A DNA stretch of 64,000 nt, from the NCBI GenBank assembly GCA_964414755.1, contig CAYPXH010000001.1:45501-109500 (forward strand), written 5' to 3'. The notes under the pieces are model-generated. The model made no database searches, was not told where the DNA came from, and saw nothing but the letters and a program-made list of their open reading frames with translations. Positions 24,808 through 33,454 of the stretch are shown in pieces. The stretch is from JAEUKQ01 sp964414755. Its GTDB lineage: Bacteria > Pseudomonadota > Alphaproteobacteria > JAEUKQ01. A program made the position numbers and the translations under genes. Each line of letters begins with the position of its first letter. The stretch's first letter is position 1.

Positions 24808-25134
24808 TTATTCAGGTTTGTCGTTTAACTCACTTTGTACCCGCCGAATGATTTTGACAATATTTAAGATTGCCACACCAATTCCTAATATACAAAAAAT
24901 AACCAAAAAAATAGGTTTTGTCCCACTCCACCGGTCAATAAACCAACCCAAGACAGCGCTACCCGCTAGTGCCGCAATCATTTCAACGGCAATCCGAATA
25001 GCTAGGCTGAATTGGCGTGCCGATTTTTGCCGAAGTTGTTCGCCCTCTTTGGTGATATCTTGATCAGGAAAAGCCTTCTTTTGTAGTGCAGACATTTGAT
25101 GATCAAATTTCTCAAGCTCAGAGGACAAAGACAC
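24808..25134 (-). CDS. atpI: ATP synthase accessory protein AtpI
   Basis: AtpI is a small membrane protein that helps assemble the c ring. The 108-residue product has a soluble N-terminus and two membrane helices (around residues 47-63 and 72-90) with the Gly-Trp-Phe-Ile-Asp-Arg-Trp motif between them, as in the AtpI/AtpZ family. The open frame extends to a TTG at 25173, but the likely promoter at 25182-25210 would place that codon almost at the transcription start. The GTG at 25134 is therefore preferred, without a clear ribosome site. Confidence 0.82.
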   Translation of the reverse strand: MSLSSELEKFDHQMSALQKKAFPDQDITKEGEQLRQKSARQFSLAIRIAVEMIAALAGSAVLGWFIDRWSGTKPIFLVIFCILGIGVAILNIVKIIRRVQSELNDKPE

Positions 25135-25181
25135 ACACCATTTCAAAACTACAGTAACATTGTTAAAACACAACCGCAGGA

Positions 25182-25210
25182 AAAATACGGTTAAAGAAGG
25201 TTGATGTCAA
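25182..25210 (-). promoter_or_regulatory. Strong promoter of the F0 ATP synthase operon
   Basis: On the minus strand a perfect TTGACA (25210-25205) is followed after exactly 17 bases by TATTTT (25187-25182). It lies about 50 bases upstream of the preferred atpI start and transcribes atpI-atpB-atpE-atpF'-atpF. Confidence 0.65.
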
Positions 25211-25281
25211 CCCTGTTATCCACAAAATTTGAATATAATGACGGTGGTTACAGTTTATTGATTGTTAAGTGGCAGGTTAAA

Positions 25282-25310
25282 AAAAATAGCGCTAATTCAG
25301 CGCTATTTTT
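25282..25310. terminator. Terminator downstream of the DsbA-like gene
   Basis: A perfect 12-bp stem (25282-25293 with 25299-25310) with the 5-nt loop AATTC, A-tract on the left and T-tract on the right. It separates the DsbA-like gene (minus, ending at 25340) from the atp promoter. Confidence 0.9.
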
Positions 25311-25339
25311 AAAACATTTTTTACCAAAACAAAAAATTT

Positions 25340-26011
25340 TTATTTAAGAAGATTGTTTAAAAGGCCTTGCAGTTCTTCATAAGTACGAAAACTTGGTTTT
25401 AACTGGCCATTAATTACCAAGCTTGGTGTTCCGCGTACCCCATACTTATTATAAGCTTCTGTATATAAATATACAGTACGGTCTATAATCTTTTCGTCTG
25501 CATAACAGGAAGTTAGTTTTTCTGGGTCTATACCGATATTTTTTGCAAAACTATCAAGAGCGTCAGATATATTTTCAGCCCGAACCCATGTTTGTTGATT
25601 GGTGAACAGCTGATCAAGTATTGCAAAATAACTGTCGCGCGGTGCGCATTGGGCAATCATGGTTGCTTGAAATGCGTATTCGTCAAGCGGAAAATCGCGA
25701 AAAACAAATAAAACCTTACCAGTATCAATAAAATCTTTTTTCAAGGATGGTAAGAAATTGACATGAAAATTAGCGCAATGTGGACAAGTGAGTGATGCGT
25801 ATTCAATTATAACCACCCGCGCATCCAAATTTCCAATATAGTAATCATCTTTATAAAAACCGGCATCAGGGGCATTGGGTAGGGTCATGGGCTCGGCCGA
25901 CCATTTATCCTGGCTATAAGCTTGCCCTGAAGCGATTAATATAGCGAACGACAAAACGGCCAACAGCTGGTTTTTCAGGCTTCCCAAACGATTCCAGAAA
26001 TTGATTCTCAC
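25340..26011 (-). CDS. DsbA-like periplasmic thiol oxidoreductase
   Basis: The 223-residue precursor has an N-terminal signal sequence of about 33 residues (Leu-Leu-Ala-Val-Leu-Ser-Phe-Ala-Ile-Leu, ending Ala-Tyr-Ser-Gln). The thioredoxin-fold active site is Cys76-Pro-His-Cys79, the same dipeptide as in DsbA, and the cis-proline loop Arg-Gly-Thr-Pro-Ser lies near residue 198. The layout matches the thioredoxin_4 family common in alphaproteobacteria, which forms disulfides in exported proteins. It is downstream of dciA on the same strand, a common arrangement. Confidence 0.9.
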   Translation of the reverse strand: MRINFWNRLGSLKNQLLAVLSFAILIASGQAYSQDKWSAEPMTLPNAPDAGFYKDDYYIGNLDARVVIIEYASLTCPHCANFHVNFLPSLKKDFIDTGKVLFVFRDFPLDEYAFQATMIAQCAPRDSYFAILDQLFTNQQTWVRAENISDALDSFAKNIGIDPEKLTSCYADEKIIDRTVYLYTEAYNKYGVRGTPSLVINGQLKPSFRTYEELQGLLNNLLK

Positions 26012-26109
26012 GTTGTTCTCCAGGTGTAACGAATAATTTATGTATATTTAACTAGCGCCAGTATAGCAGAGTTACGGCTTTTGTATCAATCCCTAATATT
26101 TATAAAATG

Positions 26110-26580
26110 CTACGATTGTTCGCTACGAATATATTGGCCAAGGGTCTTTAAGTTTTCGCGTAATTTGGGGTCACTTATTTGGTCGTTTAAAAATTGTTCA
26201 ACCTGTTTTGGTAACTCGCTGGATTTAGCTGGGGTTAATTTTTGTTGATGTTCGATTGAATCCGTTGATGTTAAAGGATGTAAACGTATTGAAGTAACCG
26301 CTTCATAGCCTAGAAAACGATTTACACGCTCAAGCAATTGCGGTGTTAGATGAAGTAACTCTGTATTATAGGCATGAAAAGCCCCCAAATGTAACTGGCC
26401 GTTTTTATTTTCTGGACCAGGATATGATAATTTAAGTGGGGTGCAACGACTCGAGAAATCCGGGCCGGCAATTTCAGCCCAATTTTGCAGCAGGCGACGC
26501 TCGCTAAAACCACGTTTCTCTAAAACCGGTTTTAAAACTTGGCGCATTAACTGCTTTAGATTTTTAGCCGATATTTGCAC
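26110..26580 (-). CDS. dciA: DciA-like (DUF721) protein
   Basis: The 156-residue protein matches DUF721. Family members named DciA help load the replicative helicase DnaB in bacteria lacking DnaC. Family marks visible here are Trp-Ala-Glu-Ile-Ala-Gly-Pro near residue 34 and the Leu-Leu-His-Leu-Thr-Pro-Gln-Leu-Leu-Glu-Arg-Val-Asn segment with a following Gly-Tyr. It is divergent from mutY, as in many alphaproteobacteria. The C-terminal 40 residues are polar and specific to this lineage. Confidence 0.85.
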   Translation of the reverse strand: MQISAKNLKQLMRQVLKPVLEKRGFSERRLLQNWAEIAGPDFSSRCTPLKLSYPGPENKNGQLHLGAFHAYNTELLHLTPQLLERVNRFLGYEAVTSIRLHPLTSTDSIEHQQKLTPAKSSELPKQVEQFLNDQISDPKLRENLKTLGQYIRSEQS

Positions 26581-26648
26581 GCATCACCTATCCATCAGGC
26601 TAGAAAATTTACTGTAGATTTGTTGAAAATTCTGACTATAACCATCAT

Positions 26649-27734
26649 ATGCCTAAATTATACCACCATTCTTATCAAATTGATATAGCCAGTCTATTGT
26701 TGCCGTGGTTTTACAGCTTTGGCCGTGCTTTACCATGGCGTGTATTAAATAATCCAGATCCCTATCATGTTTGGCTTAGTGAAATGATGTTACAACAAAC
26801 TACTGTTGCAACAGTTAAAAAATATTTTGAAACATTTATCAACCGGTGGCCAACAATTCACGATCTTGCTAGCGCAACTCTTGATCAGGTTCTGCATGCT
26901 TGGCAGGGGCTTGGTTATTATGCCAGAGCCCGTAATCTTCATGCCTGTGCGCTTAAGGTTGTTCAATACTATCAAGGACAGTTTCCAACAACAGTTGATA
27001 CCTTAGAAGGGTTGCCAGGTATCGGTCCCTATAGCGCATCAGCAATTGCAGCCATAGCTTTTCAGCAGCCTGCATCAGTTGTTGACACAAATATTGAACG
27101 TGTTGTGGCGCGATTATTTGCACTTACGGTATCTCCGCCCAAATTAAGGCGAGATGTGCGTACAATAATGAATGATCTAGTACCCACCAAAAGACCAGGA
27201 GATTTTGTTCAGGCTTTGATGGATTTAGGTGCAATGATCTGTACACCTAAACAGCCGCTGTGTTTAGATTGTCCATTATCGCAAGTGTGTCAAGCGCGGC
27301 ACCATGATATGGTGGAAGCATACCCGGTTAAAATAGCAAAGTCCGCAATTCCCAAGAAGTATGGGGTTGTTTTTTGGTTGCAGCAACAGAAAAGTAAAGC
27401 CGTTTTACTGCGTCGTCGGCCGTTAAAAGGTCTGCTTGCTGGAATGATTGAAATACCATCCACTCCATGGCGTACAGAAGCATGGGTCCAACATCATGAA
27501 ATTTTTGAGCATGCCCCTGTTAAATTAAATTGGCACCATATTCCAGGCTCTGTTCGGCATCGTTTCACACATTTTGATCTTGAGTTACAGGTGGTATCAG
27601 CCAATATCAAAGATCATCATATCACAAGTCTTGATCAAGACTTTTGGTGCTTACCCCAACATTTTAATCAGCAGGCTTTTCCAACCCTGATGAAAAAAGT
27701 AATTAACATGCTTAATCCGGCGCTTTTGGGGTAG
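26649..27734 (+). CDS. mutY: A/G-specific adenine glycosylase
   Basis: MutY removes adenine mispaired with 8-oxoguanine. The 361-residue protein has the helix-hairpin-helix segment Leu-Pro-Gly-Ile-Gly-Pro-Tyr near residue 122, a catalytic Asp in Val-Val-Asp-Thr-Asn, the early Glu in Trp-Leu-Ser-Glu-Met-Met-Leu-Gln-Gln-Thr, and the iron-sulfur ligands Cys198, Cys205, Cys208 and Cys214. The C-terminal NUDIX-like domain that reads 8-oxoguanine is present. It diverges from dciA. Confidence 0.96.
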   Translation: MPKLYHHSYQIDIASLLLPWFYSFGRALPWRVLNNPDPYHVWLSEMMLQQTTVATVKKYFETFINRWPTIHDLASATLDQVLHAWQGLGYYARARNLHACALKVVQYYQGQFPTTVDTLEGLPGIGPYSASAIAAIAFQQPASVVDTNIERVVARLFALTVSPPKLRRDVRTIMNDLVPTKRPGDFVQALMDLGAMICTPKQPLCLDCPLSQVCQARHHDMVEAYPVKIAKSAIPKKYGVVFWLQQQKSKAVLLRRRPLKGLLAGMIEIPSTPWRTEAWVQHHEIFEHAPVKLNWHHIPGSVRHRFTHFDLELQVVSANIKDHHITSLDQDFWCLPQHFNQQAFPTLMKKVINMLNPALLG

Positions 27735-27834
27735 GGATGGTAAATACAGTAATGTCATAGGAGTAGTTTACTATAAACTCTGATTTGATGGGTTCTAAAC
27801 CGCGTCCTTTCTTAAAATTATAAGTTTTATTTTA

Positions 27835-28446
27835 TTAGGACTGACGTTCCAAGAAATAACGAATCGGTTTAAAAGAACGACGGTGGTGGGGTGAAACCCC
27901 GTATTTATCAAGTGCTTTTTGATGTTCGGCGGTTCCATATCCAACATTTTTGTGCCATTGGTAAATTGGAAAATCAGTGGATAATTCCTTCATCAAGCAG
28001 TCACGTCGTACCTTGGCCACGATCGAAGCTGCCGCTATACTATAACTTAAACTATCCCCTTTAATTATGGGGTAGGCTGGAATCCCTGTATTAAACACTT
28101 GATTGCCATCAATGATCAGATTCTGTGGCTGCTGCGAAATATCTGCAACCGCGCGCTGCATGGCAAGCATTGTGGCGCGCAGAATATTAAACTTGTCTAT
28201 CTCTGCAACGGTTGCTAAGCCAATTCCTACCAATCCTTGTTCATGAATCATGGGATAAAGTATTTGGCGTTTTTTAGAAGATAGCTTTTTAGAATCATCT
28301 AATTCGTTAAGTAAAAAATCACTAACTTTTTTATCTGGAAATATAACGGCCGCTGCAACAACTGGCCCTGCCCATGGACCACGGCCTGCTTCATCAATTC
28401 CAGCAACAGAGCCAGACAGACTTGTTTCAATGGCAAAATTAGGCAT
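27835..28446 (-). CDS. rnhB: Ribonuclease HII
   Basis: RNase HII cuts RNA from RNA-DNA hybrids and starts repair of single ribonucleotides in DNA. The 203-residue protein has the catalytic Asp18-Glu19 in Gly-Ile-Asp-Glu-Ala-Gly-Arg-Gly-Pro, further acidic residues in Leu-Ile-Ile-Asp-Gly-Asn, and the Ala-Ala-Ala-Ser-Ile-Val-Ala-Lys-Val segment with a His near residue 165. Length is normal. It lies 28 bases downstream of the radical SAM gene on the same strand. Confidence 0.96.
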   Translation of the reverse strand: MPNFAIETSLSGSVAGIDEAGRGPWAGPVVAAAVIFPDKKVSDFLLNELDDSKKLSSKKRQILYPMIHEQGLVGIGLATVAEIDKFNILRATMLAMQRAVADISQQPQNLIIDGNQVFNTGIPAYPIIKGDSLSYSIAAASIVAKVRRDCLMKELSTDFPIYQWHKNVGYGTAEHQKALDKYGVSPHHRRSFKPIRYFLERQS

Positions 28447-28474
28447 TTCTAACGAACTTGTTTTTCAAAAAAGG

Positions 28475-29554
28475 TTACAATAAAGAAAGTTGTTGTTGCG
28501 GTTGTTCAAAAAGATCGGTACGCAATTTAAAAAACGTTTTATTAACGCCCAACCGCTGACATATAAGCCGAAAGCGCTGCTGAATTAGATGTGCATAATT
28601 TCCCTGTCCAATCATTCGCTGCGAATAAGCACTGTCGTTCAGCTTGCCGTCGCGGCTTTGACGAATCAAGGATAAAATTTTATTTTTTCTATTCGGATAA
28701 TGTTTTTGTAACCATTCTTCAAATAATTCGCCAAGCTCATAAGGTAAGCGCAGCAAGTTATAACGTATGGTTGTTATACCTGTACCTGCCACCGTTTGAA
28801 TAATTTCTTCCAGTTCGCAATCATTAAGGCCAGGTATTATTGGTGCAACCAAAACACCGATTGGAATTTTTTGTTCCACCAAGCTCAAAATAGCTTGCAA
28901 CCTTTTTCTTGGCTGTGGTGCTCGCGGTTCAAGCATCCGCGCAAGCTGCGCATTAAGTGTACCTAAAGAAATAAAAACCTTCACCAGGTTTTGGGTTGCC
29001 AGTGCTTCTAACAAATCAACATCACGCAAGATAAGGGTTGATTTAGTAACAATCGTTACTGGATGGCGAAATCTAAGTAACACAGATAAAATCTGTCGGG
29101 TAATTTGTTGCGTGCGTTCTACGGGTTGATAAGGATCGGTATTTGACCCTAAAGCGATCGGTTGAACCTTATAGTTTTTGTTTGATAATTCTTGAGTTAA
29201 CAGAGTGGCTGCAGAAGATTTAGCAAAAATTTTACTTTCAAAATCGATACCAGGCGATAGTCCCAACCAGGCATGACTTGGGCGTGCGTAGCAATATATG
29301 CAACCATGTTCACAACCGCGGTATGGATTAATTGATCGGTCAAAGGGTATATCAGGCGAATCATTATAAGTTATTACCGAACGGCTGCTGTCGTTGTACA
29401 GGGTGGTGGCAACACTAGGTGAAGCCAAGAAATCACTGTTACTTGTCCACGCATCTGGTTGTAATTCGTAAGATAAACTTTCGAATCGCCCGCTTTTATT
29501 ACTTAGCGATCCGCGTCCCTTGATTACTTGCTGTGGTGATATTTGCTTGCTCAT
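28475..29554 (-). CDS. PA0069-family radical SAM protein
   Basis: The 359-residue protein has a radical SAM cluster motif Cys-Glu-His-Gly-Cys-Ile-Tyr-Cys near residue 90, preceded by Asn-Pro-Tyr-Arg-Gly, as in the PA0069/spore-photoproduct-lyase-like group. The C-terminal region includes Arg-Tyr-Asn-Leu-Leu-Arg-Leu-Pro. The reaction of this family is not known. The ATG at 29554 is used; a longer form from 29569 adds five residues, and neither start has a clear ribosome site. It precedes rnhB on the same strand. Confidence 0.88.
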   Translation of the reverse strand: MSKQISPQQVIKGRGSLSNKSGRFESLSYELQPDAWTSNSDFLASPSVATTLYNDSSRSVITYNDSPDIPFDRSINPYRGCEHGCIYCYARPSHAWLGLSPGIDFESKIFAKSSAATLLTQELSNKNYKVQPIALGSNTDPYQPVERTQQITRQILSVLLRFRHPVTIVTKSTLILRDVDLLEALATQNLVKVFISLGTLNAQLARMLEPRAPQPRKRLQAILSLVEQKIPIGVLVAPIIPGLNDCELEEIIQTVAGTGITTIRYNLLRLPYELGELFEEWLQKHYPNRKNKILSLIRQSRDGKLNDSAYSQRMIGQGNYAHLIQQRFRLICQRLGVNKTFFKLRTDLFEQPQQQLSLL

Positions 29555-29607
29555 AAAAAGAACATACAAAGAACAAATTATTTGTCAAGCTTGATACTGA
29601 TAAGGGC

Positions 29608-30594
29608 TTAGATGATCGGCGGGGAATTAATTTCTCCGACCATATTGTAAAAAAAGTCCGTCTTAAACCATTCTACTAAGCGTGCCATAAGTTTTGTATC
29701 AAATATGCCAGAGGGTGGTCTATCTTTTTTTTGTGCAAGCCATTCTGCTGCCCATGATAGTGTTCTCAGCCAAACTAGGCGTCGTGCTGGTTGAACAAAA
29801 AAGGTTATATCTTTTATAGATTGATGGGAATGTTCTTGAAAATATGTTTCATAAAACTTTGCCTCATCTTCAGGAGAAAGATTAATTTCCAAATAGGGAT
29901 GCCATGATCTTGATGTAATAATGGTGGCATGTGCCAAGTCCAAAGCGGGGTGGCCAAGTGTTACCTTTTCTAAATCTAAGAACCAGGCTTTGTCATGTTG
30001 GTCTATCAAAAAGTTAGCAGGATGGCAATCATATAGCATAATAGTTCTTGGGCAGTTTTGATGCTGATACTGTTGAAAAAATTTTATGGCCCAATCCAAT
30101 TCACATTTTAGATAATTTTGTATTGCTATAGGAATAAAAGGTTGTTGAAAATAAGGTTGCCGATGTTGAATCGTACTTATAATTTCCTGCCAAATTGATT
30201 TTGGTGCAGGAATCAGGCGGGATATTGTGTGGGTAGGTAGGCGATGTATCGATGCTAGGCAGCTTGCAATCCTTGGCCAGTCGTGATTTTTTTGCGGTAA
30301 TCGACCTTCAATATACTGTATCAGTAAGCCACCAAATTGATATAGCGGATGTTCATAAACAGCTGCAATAAACTGAGGGGTATGGCAAGAGCTTTCCAAC
30401 AATTTGTAACAAGCTTCTTGATATTCAATATATTGTTTATAGCTTGTAAAACCTGCTTTTAATGAGGTTGGTGTGCGTAAAATTAACTTCTGGTTTTTAT
30501 GATAGGGGCTTTTAACGAGCCAGTGGCGATGCCCAATGCCCATCATGGGTAATTCGTTAAGAATTTCAAAAAATATCTGAGAATTTTTGTACAC
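29608..30594 (-). CDS. APH/choline-kinase-like phosphotransferase
   Basis: The 328-residue protein has the aminoglycoside phosphotransferase-like kinase fold. The catalytic loop reads Leu-Tyr-Asp-Cys-His-Pro-Ala-Asn-Phe-Leu (usual form His-Gly-Asp-x-x-x-x-Asn), and the metal motif is Phe-Leu-Asp-Leu-Glu near residue 215, followed by Leu-Gly-His-Pro-Ala-Leu-Asp-Leu-Ala. The usual first His is replaced, but the Asp and Asn are kept, so activity is possible. The GTG at 30594 has GAGGGG five bases upstream. The substrate is unknown; antibiotic resistance should not be assumed. Confidence 0.8.
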   Translation of the reverse strand: MYKNSQIFFEILNELPMMGIGHRHWLVKSPYHKNQKLILRTPTSLKAGFTSYKQYIEYQEACYKLLESSCHTPQFIAAVYEHPLYQFGGLLIQYIEGRLPQKNHDWPRIASCLASIHRLPTHTISRLIPAPKSIWQEIISTIQHRQPYFQQPFIPIAIQNYLKCELDWAIKFFQQYQHQNCPRTIMLYDCHPANFLIDQHDKAWFLDLEKVTLGHPALDLAHATIITSRSWHPYLEINLSPEDEAKFYETYFQEHSHQSIKDITFFVQPARRLVWLRTLSWAAEWLAQKKDRPPSGIFDTKLMARLVEWFKTDFFYNMVGEINSPPII

Positions 30595-30782
30595 AAAAGC
30601 CCCTCAAATGGCCTTGCCAATAAAAATCTGTTCGTTGTAGCCCTACTTTCTGGGTGATATACGTTTGTGCTATTCTAAAATGGTAAATTTTTTCAGCAAG
30701 CCAATTATGTTGAGCGCCGTTCTGAACAAAAACACGCGTTAAGACAAAACAAACAGCAATATTTTTGATGTATAAATTGTCA

Positions 30783-32348
30783 TCACCTAGTCCTGAAGGC
30801 CAGTTGATGTGCTGTAATTCGTGGGTCTTGGCTTTGGTATACTGGTGTTGTGCCCGATGCAAGTTCCTTTAACGAAGCCGATTCCTGGCCAAGCCTATTT
30901 CGATAAATCCACAAATTGGCCAAAACACGCTGAACATATAAACGGGTTTCCTTGTACGGAATGCGTTCAATAAAAAGCAACGGGTCATTACTGTAAGAAA
31001 AACGCTTTTTCCACAAGGGAACATGCGATGGGCCGGCATTATAAGCAATCATCGCTAGGATTAGGTCACCATTAACGTGTTCGTCGATCAACAGATTGGC
31101 CAAATAATCTTGCGCAATCGACAAATTTACTTCGGGTATTAATAAGTCATTTTTGTTATAGTGTCCGGACTTTTTATTACGTACGAAAGCAGCAGTGCTT
31201 GGCATTACCTGCATTAGCCCGCTAGCTCCTTTATGACTTGATGCTGACGGATTAAAGCTTGATTCTTGACGCATAACTGCATAAATCAGGGCGGGATCAA
31301 TTTTAAACCCCCCCTTAGGGGTCCAATCAGGCACTGGGTATAGGCTAATCATAATATGGTTATCATCAGGCAGCAAATTTTGATTCCGTACGCCGGTTTG
31401 AAAGCTTAATCCTGAAAAGTCAATTTTCTGAGACAACCCAACCAGTGCTCTAATTGTAGCATGATTCGCTTGAGATCTTAAAATTAAGAGCTCTTCTTCG
31501 GCCAGGTCTAGCTGACCAATTTGCAACAACGCTAGTGCACGTTTTCCATGATTATAACTGCCAATCAAGTGTAAATCTTCAGATGTTACAACCGGCTCAG
31601 ACCAATCAAAGGTTGGTTTAATTCCAAGAATTTGAATAGCTAATTGTCCATAAAATGTACGCGGGTACTCAGCCGCGCGTTGCATTGATGTGATATATTG
31701 TTGCGGATTGCCCATTTTCAAGTAACCGCGTCCAGCCCAAAAATAAGCTGCCGATGCAACCCAAGGGTTGTTTATATAGTTTTGGGCAACTTTTTCAAAA
31801 AGCCTGGTGGCGCTTGCAAAATTTCCCTTTATCCAAGCATCAAGCGCACTGTTCCATGTAGGAATATTGTTGGTCTGACCCATATCAGGATTGCCATCTT
31901 TAATAACCTGGTGTAAGGCTTTTACTGGGGGCGTGTTAACATGATTAGGCTTACGGCCTAAGGCGAGTTTATAAATCAGGCTTGCTTGCGGGTGATCATT
32001 GTATTTCTTTAACCAGTTAGCTAGTTCTTGGTAACTTGATTTATATTTTGGGTGTAAAAGACGATGCGCTTCAACATGACCAAGCAAAAGATTATTTATT
32101 AATTGCTGCTGTAATTGTTTAGAGCTTGCCCAGTCACCCTTGTCTTGGGCAGCAAAAATTTGCCGGTAAATTTTAATATCTTGGGCATCCAGGATATCAA
32201 TAACTGGCAAATCCCCAAGCAAGCCCGACTGATTGGCTGCTGATTGAGCATGTAAGGGCAAAGCACTAGCAAGTATTAGGCAACAAGCTATAAAGCTTCT
32301 GATTGGTGCAAAAATCGCTACAATTGAAAGCTTGCCTACGCCAATCAT
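30783..32348 (-). CDS. Soluble lytic murein transglycosylase
   Basis: The 521-residue precursor has a signal peptide of about 35 residues ending Leu-His-Ala-Gln, a long helical superhelical region, and a C-terminal Slt catalytic domain with Glu362 in Met-Arg-Gln-Glu-Ser-Ser-Phe and the Gly-Ala-Ser-Gly-Leu-Met-Gln-Val-Met-Pro segment. It cleaves peptidoglycan glycan strands in the periplasm with anhydro end formation. It is somewhat shorter than E. coli Slt70. About 190 bases without a supported gene separate it from the kinase gene downstream. Confidence 0.93.
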   Translation of the reverse strand: MIGVGKLSIVAIFAPIRSFIACCLILASALPLHAQSAANQSGLLGDLPVIDILDAQDIKIYRQIFAAQDKGDWASSKQLQQQLINNLLLGHVEAHRLLHPKYKSSYQELANWLKKYNDHPQASLIYKLALGRKPNHVNTPPVKALHQVIKDGNPDMGQTNNIPTWNSALDAWIKGNFASATRLFEKVAQNYINNPWVASAAYFWAGRGYLKMGNPQQYITSMQRAAEYPRTFYGQLAIQILGIKPTFDWSEPVVTSEDLHLIGSYNHGKRALALLQIGQLDLAEEELLILRSQANHATIRALVGLSQKIDFSGLSFQTGVRNQNLLPDDNHIMISLYPVPDWTPKGGFKIDPALIYAVMRQESSFNPSASSHKGASGLMQVMPSTAAFVRNKKSGHYNKNDLLIPEVNLSIAQDYLANLLIDEHVNGDLILAMIAYNAGPSHVPLWKKRFSYSNDPLLFIERIPYKETRLYVQRVLANLWIYRNRLGQESASLKELASGTTPVYQSQDPRITAHQLAFRTR

Positions 32349-32473
32349 TTTGTCAACAATCTCCCAAAGAAACGGATTGGATAAAATTATTTAATACAAT
32401 TTTGTATTATTTTTTATCCTTTCTTGCCTTTCTTTGCAAGCGATTATCACGAATGCAGGCTTTATTCTAATTT

Positions 32474-33298
32474 TTATTCACGGGGAAAGGTAAAAATTTT
32501 TTCTTCAATTGCCAGTAAATCACGCCATACCTGGCGTTTTTGTCCTGGTTGTCTTAGCAAAAAAGCCGGATGGTATATTGCCATAGCAGGTATAGGGTTT
32601 TGCAAATACATGTTTTGATACGAAAACCACTGTCCGCGGATTTTCATAATACCGTCAGCCTTTTGAAGAACAGCTTTTGCAGCTATCCCACCCACTAAAA
32701 TAAGTAATTTGGGATTAACCAGGGCAATTTGTTTTTCAACAAAAGGCATACAACTGGAAATCTCGGAAGTTGTGGGTGCTCGATTGCCTGGGGGACGCCA
32801 ATAGATAACATTACTTATATAAACGTTTTCACGATCCAGGTTAATCCAGCGAATCATCGTATCAAGTAACTGTCCACTTAATCCAACAAAAGGTTTACCC
32901 ATCCTGTCTTCATCTGCCCCTGGGGCTTCACCCACAAACATAATTTTAGACTTTGGGTTTCCGTCACTGAATACCAGGTTGGTTGCAGTATTTTTCAAAG
33001 GACAACCTTCAAAACGACTAACTAAATTGCGCAAATCATCAAGATTACGACAATTTTTTACCTGCTGATAGGTATTATTGGGATCAGGTATCTCTGTATT
33101 GCTGGCGGTAAAATTTTTTGTTGCAATGTTAGCATCAGATTGTGGCGTATCGACGATAGCGTTTTGTTGTTTAGAAGTTATTGCTGTTTTTTTCATTATT
33201 CCACCATTTAGGGCATCAACAAAATATTCAACACCGGCAACCTGCCAGTGTTCAAGCAGTCTTTCCCAAAGATTGGCGATATTTTTTCTTCCAGACAT
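32474..33298 (-). CDS. Family 4 uracil-DNA glycosylase
   Basis: The 274-residue enzyme removes uracil from DNA. It has the family 4 motif Gly-Glu-Ala-Pro-Gly-Ala-Asp-Glu-Asp near residue 130 and the second motif His-Pro-Ala-Phe-Leu-Leu-Arg near residue 245. Cysteines near residues 105 (Gly-Cys-Pro-Leu) and in the middle region could bind the iron-sulfur cluster of this family. The N-terminal 90 residues are a polar extension starting with a short helix (Leu-Leu-Glu-His-Trp) common in alphaproteobacterial members. Confidence 0.92.
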   Translation of the reverse strand: MSGRKNIANLWERLLEHWQVAGVEYFVDALNGGIMKKTAITSKQQNAIVDTPQSDANIATKNFTASNTEIPDPNNTYQQVKNCRNLDDLRNLVSRFEGCPLKNTATNLVFSDGNPKSKIMFVGEAPGADEDRMGKPFVGLSGQLLDTMIRWINLDRENVYISNVIYWRPPGNRAPTTSEISSCMPFVEKQIALVNPKLLILVGGIAAKAVLQKADGIMKIRGQWFSYQNMYLQNPIPAMAIYHPAFLLRQPGQKRQVWRDLLAIEEKIFTFPRE

Positions 33299-33454
33299 TG
33301 TAAAAGTATCAGATTAACCTAGTTCTAGAAATTGCATGTTGATAAACAAAATATTAATGGCTTGGGCTTGAAAGGCAAATAAAAAGATGCAGAATGTCTT
33401 TTATGAAAAAGCGTACTATCTTATCAATCAATTAACTGTTCAGACAAAAAAGCC

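Noticed and set aside
30566..30862. 98-codon minus-strand frame between the transglycosylase and the kinase gene
   Set aside because: It overlaps the ends of both neighbours, has no start codon with a ribosome site in the free interval, and shows no family feature.
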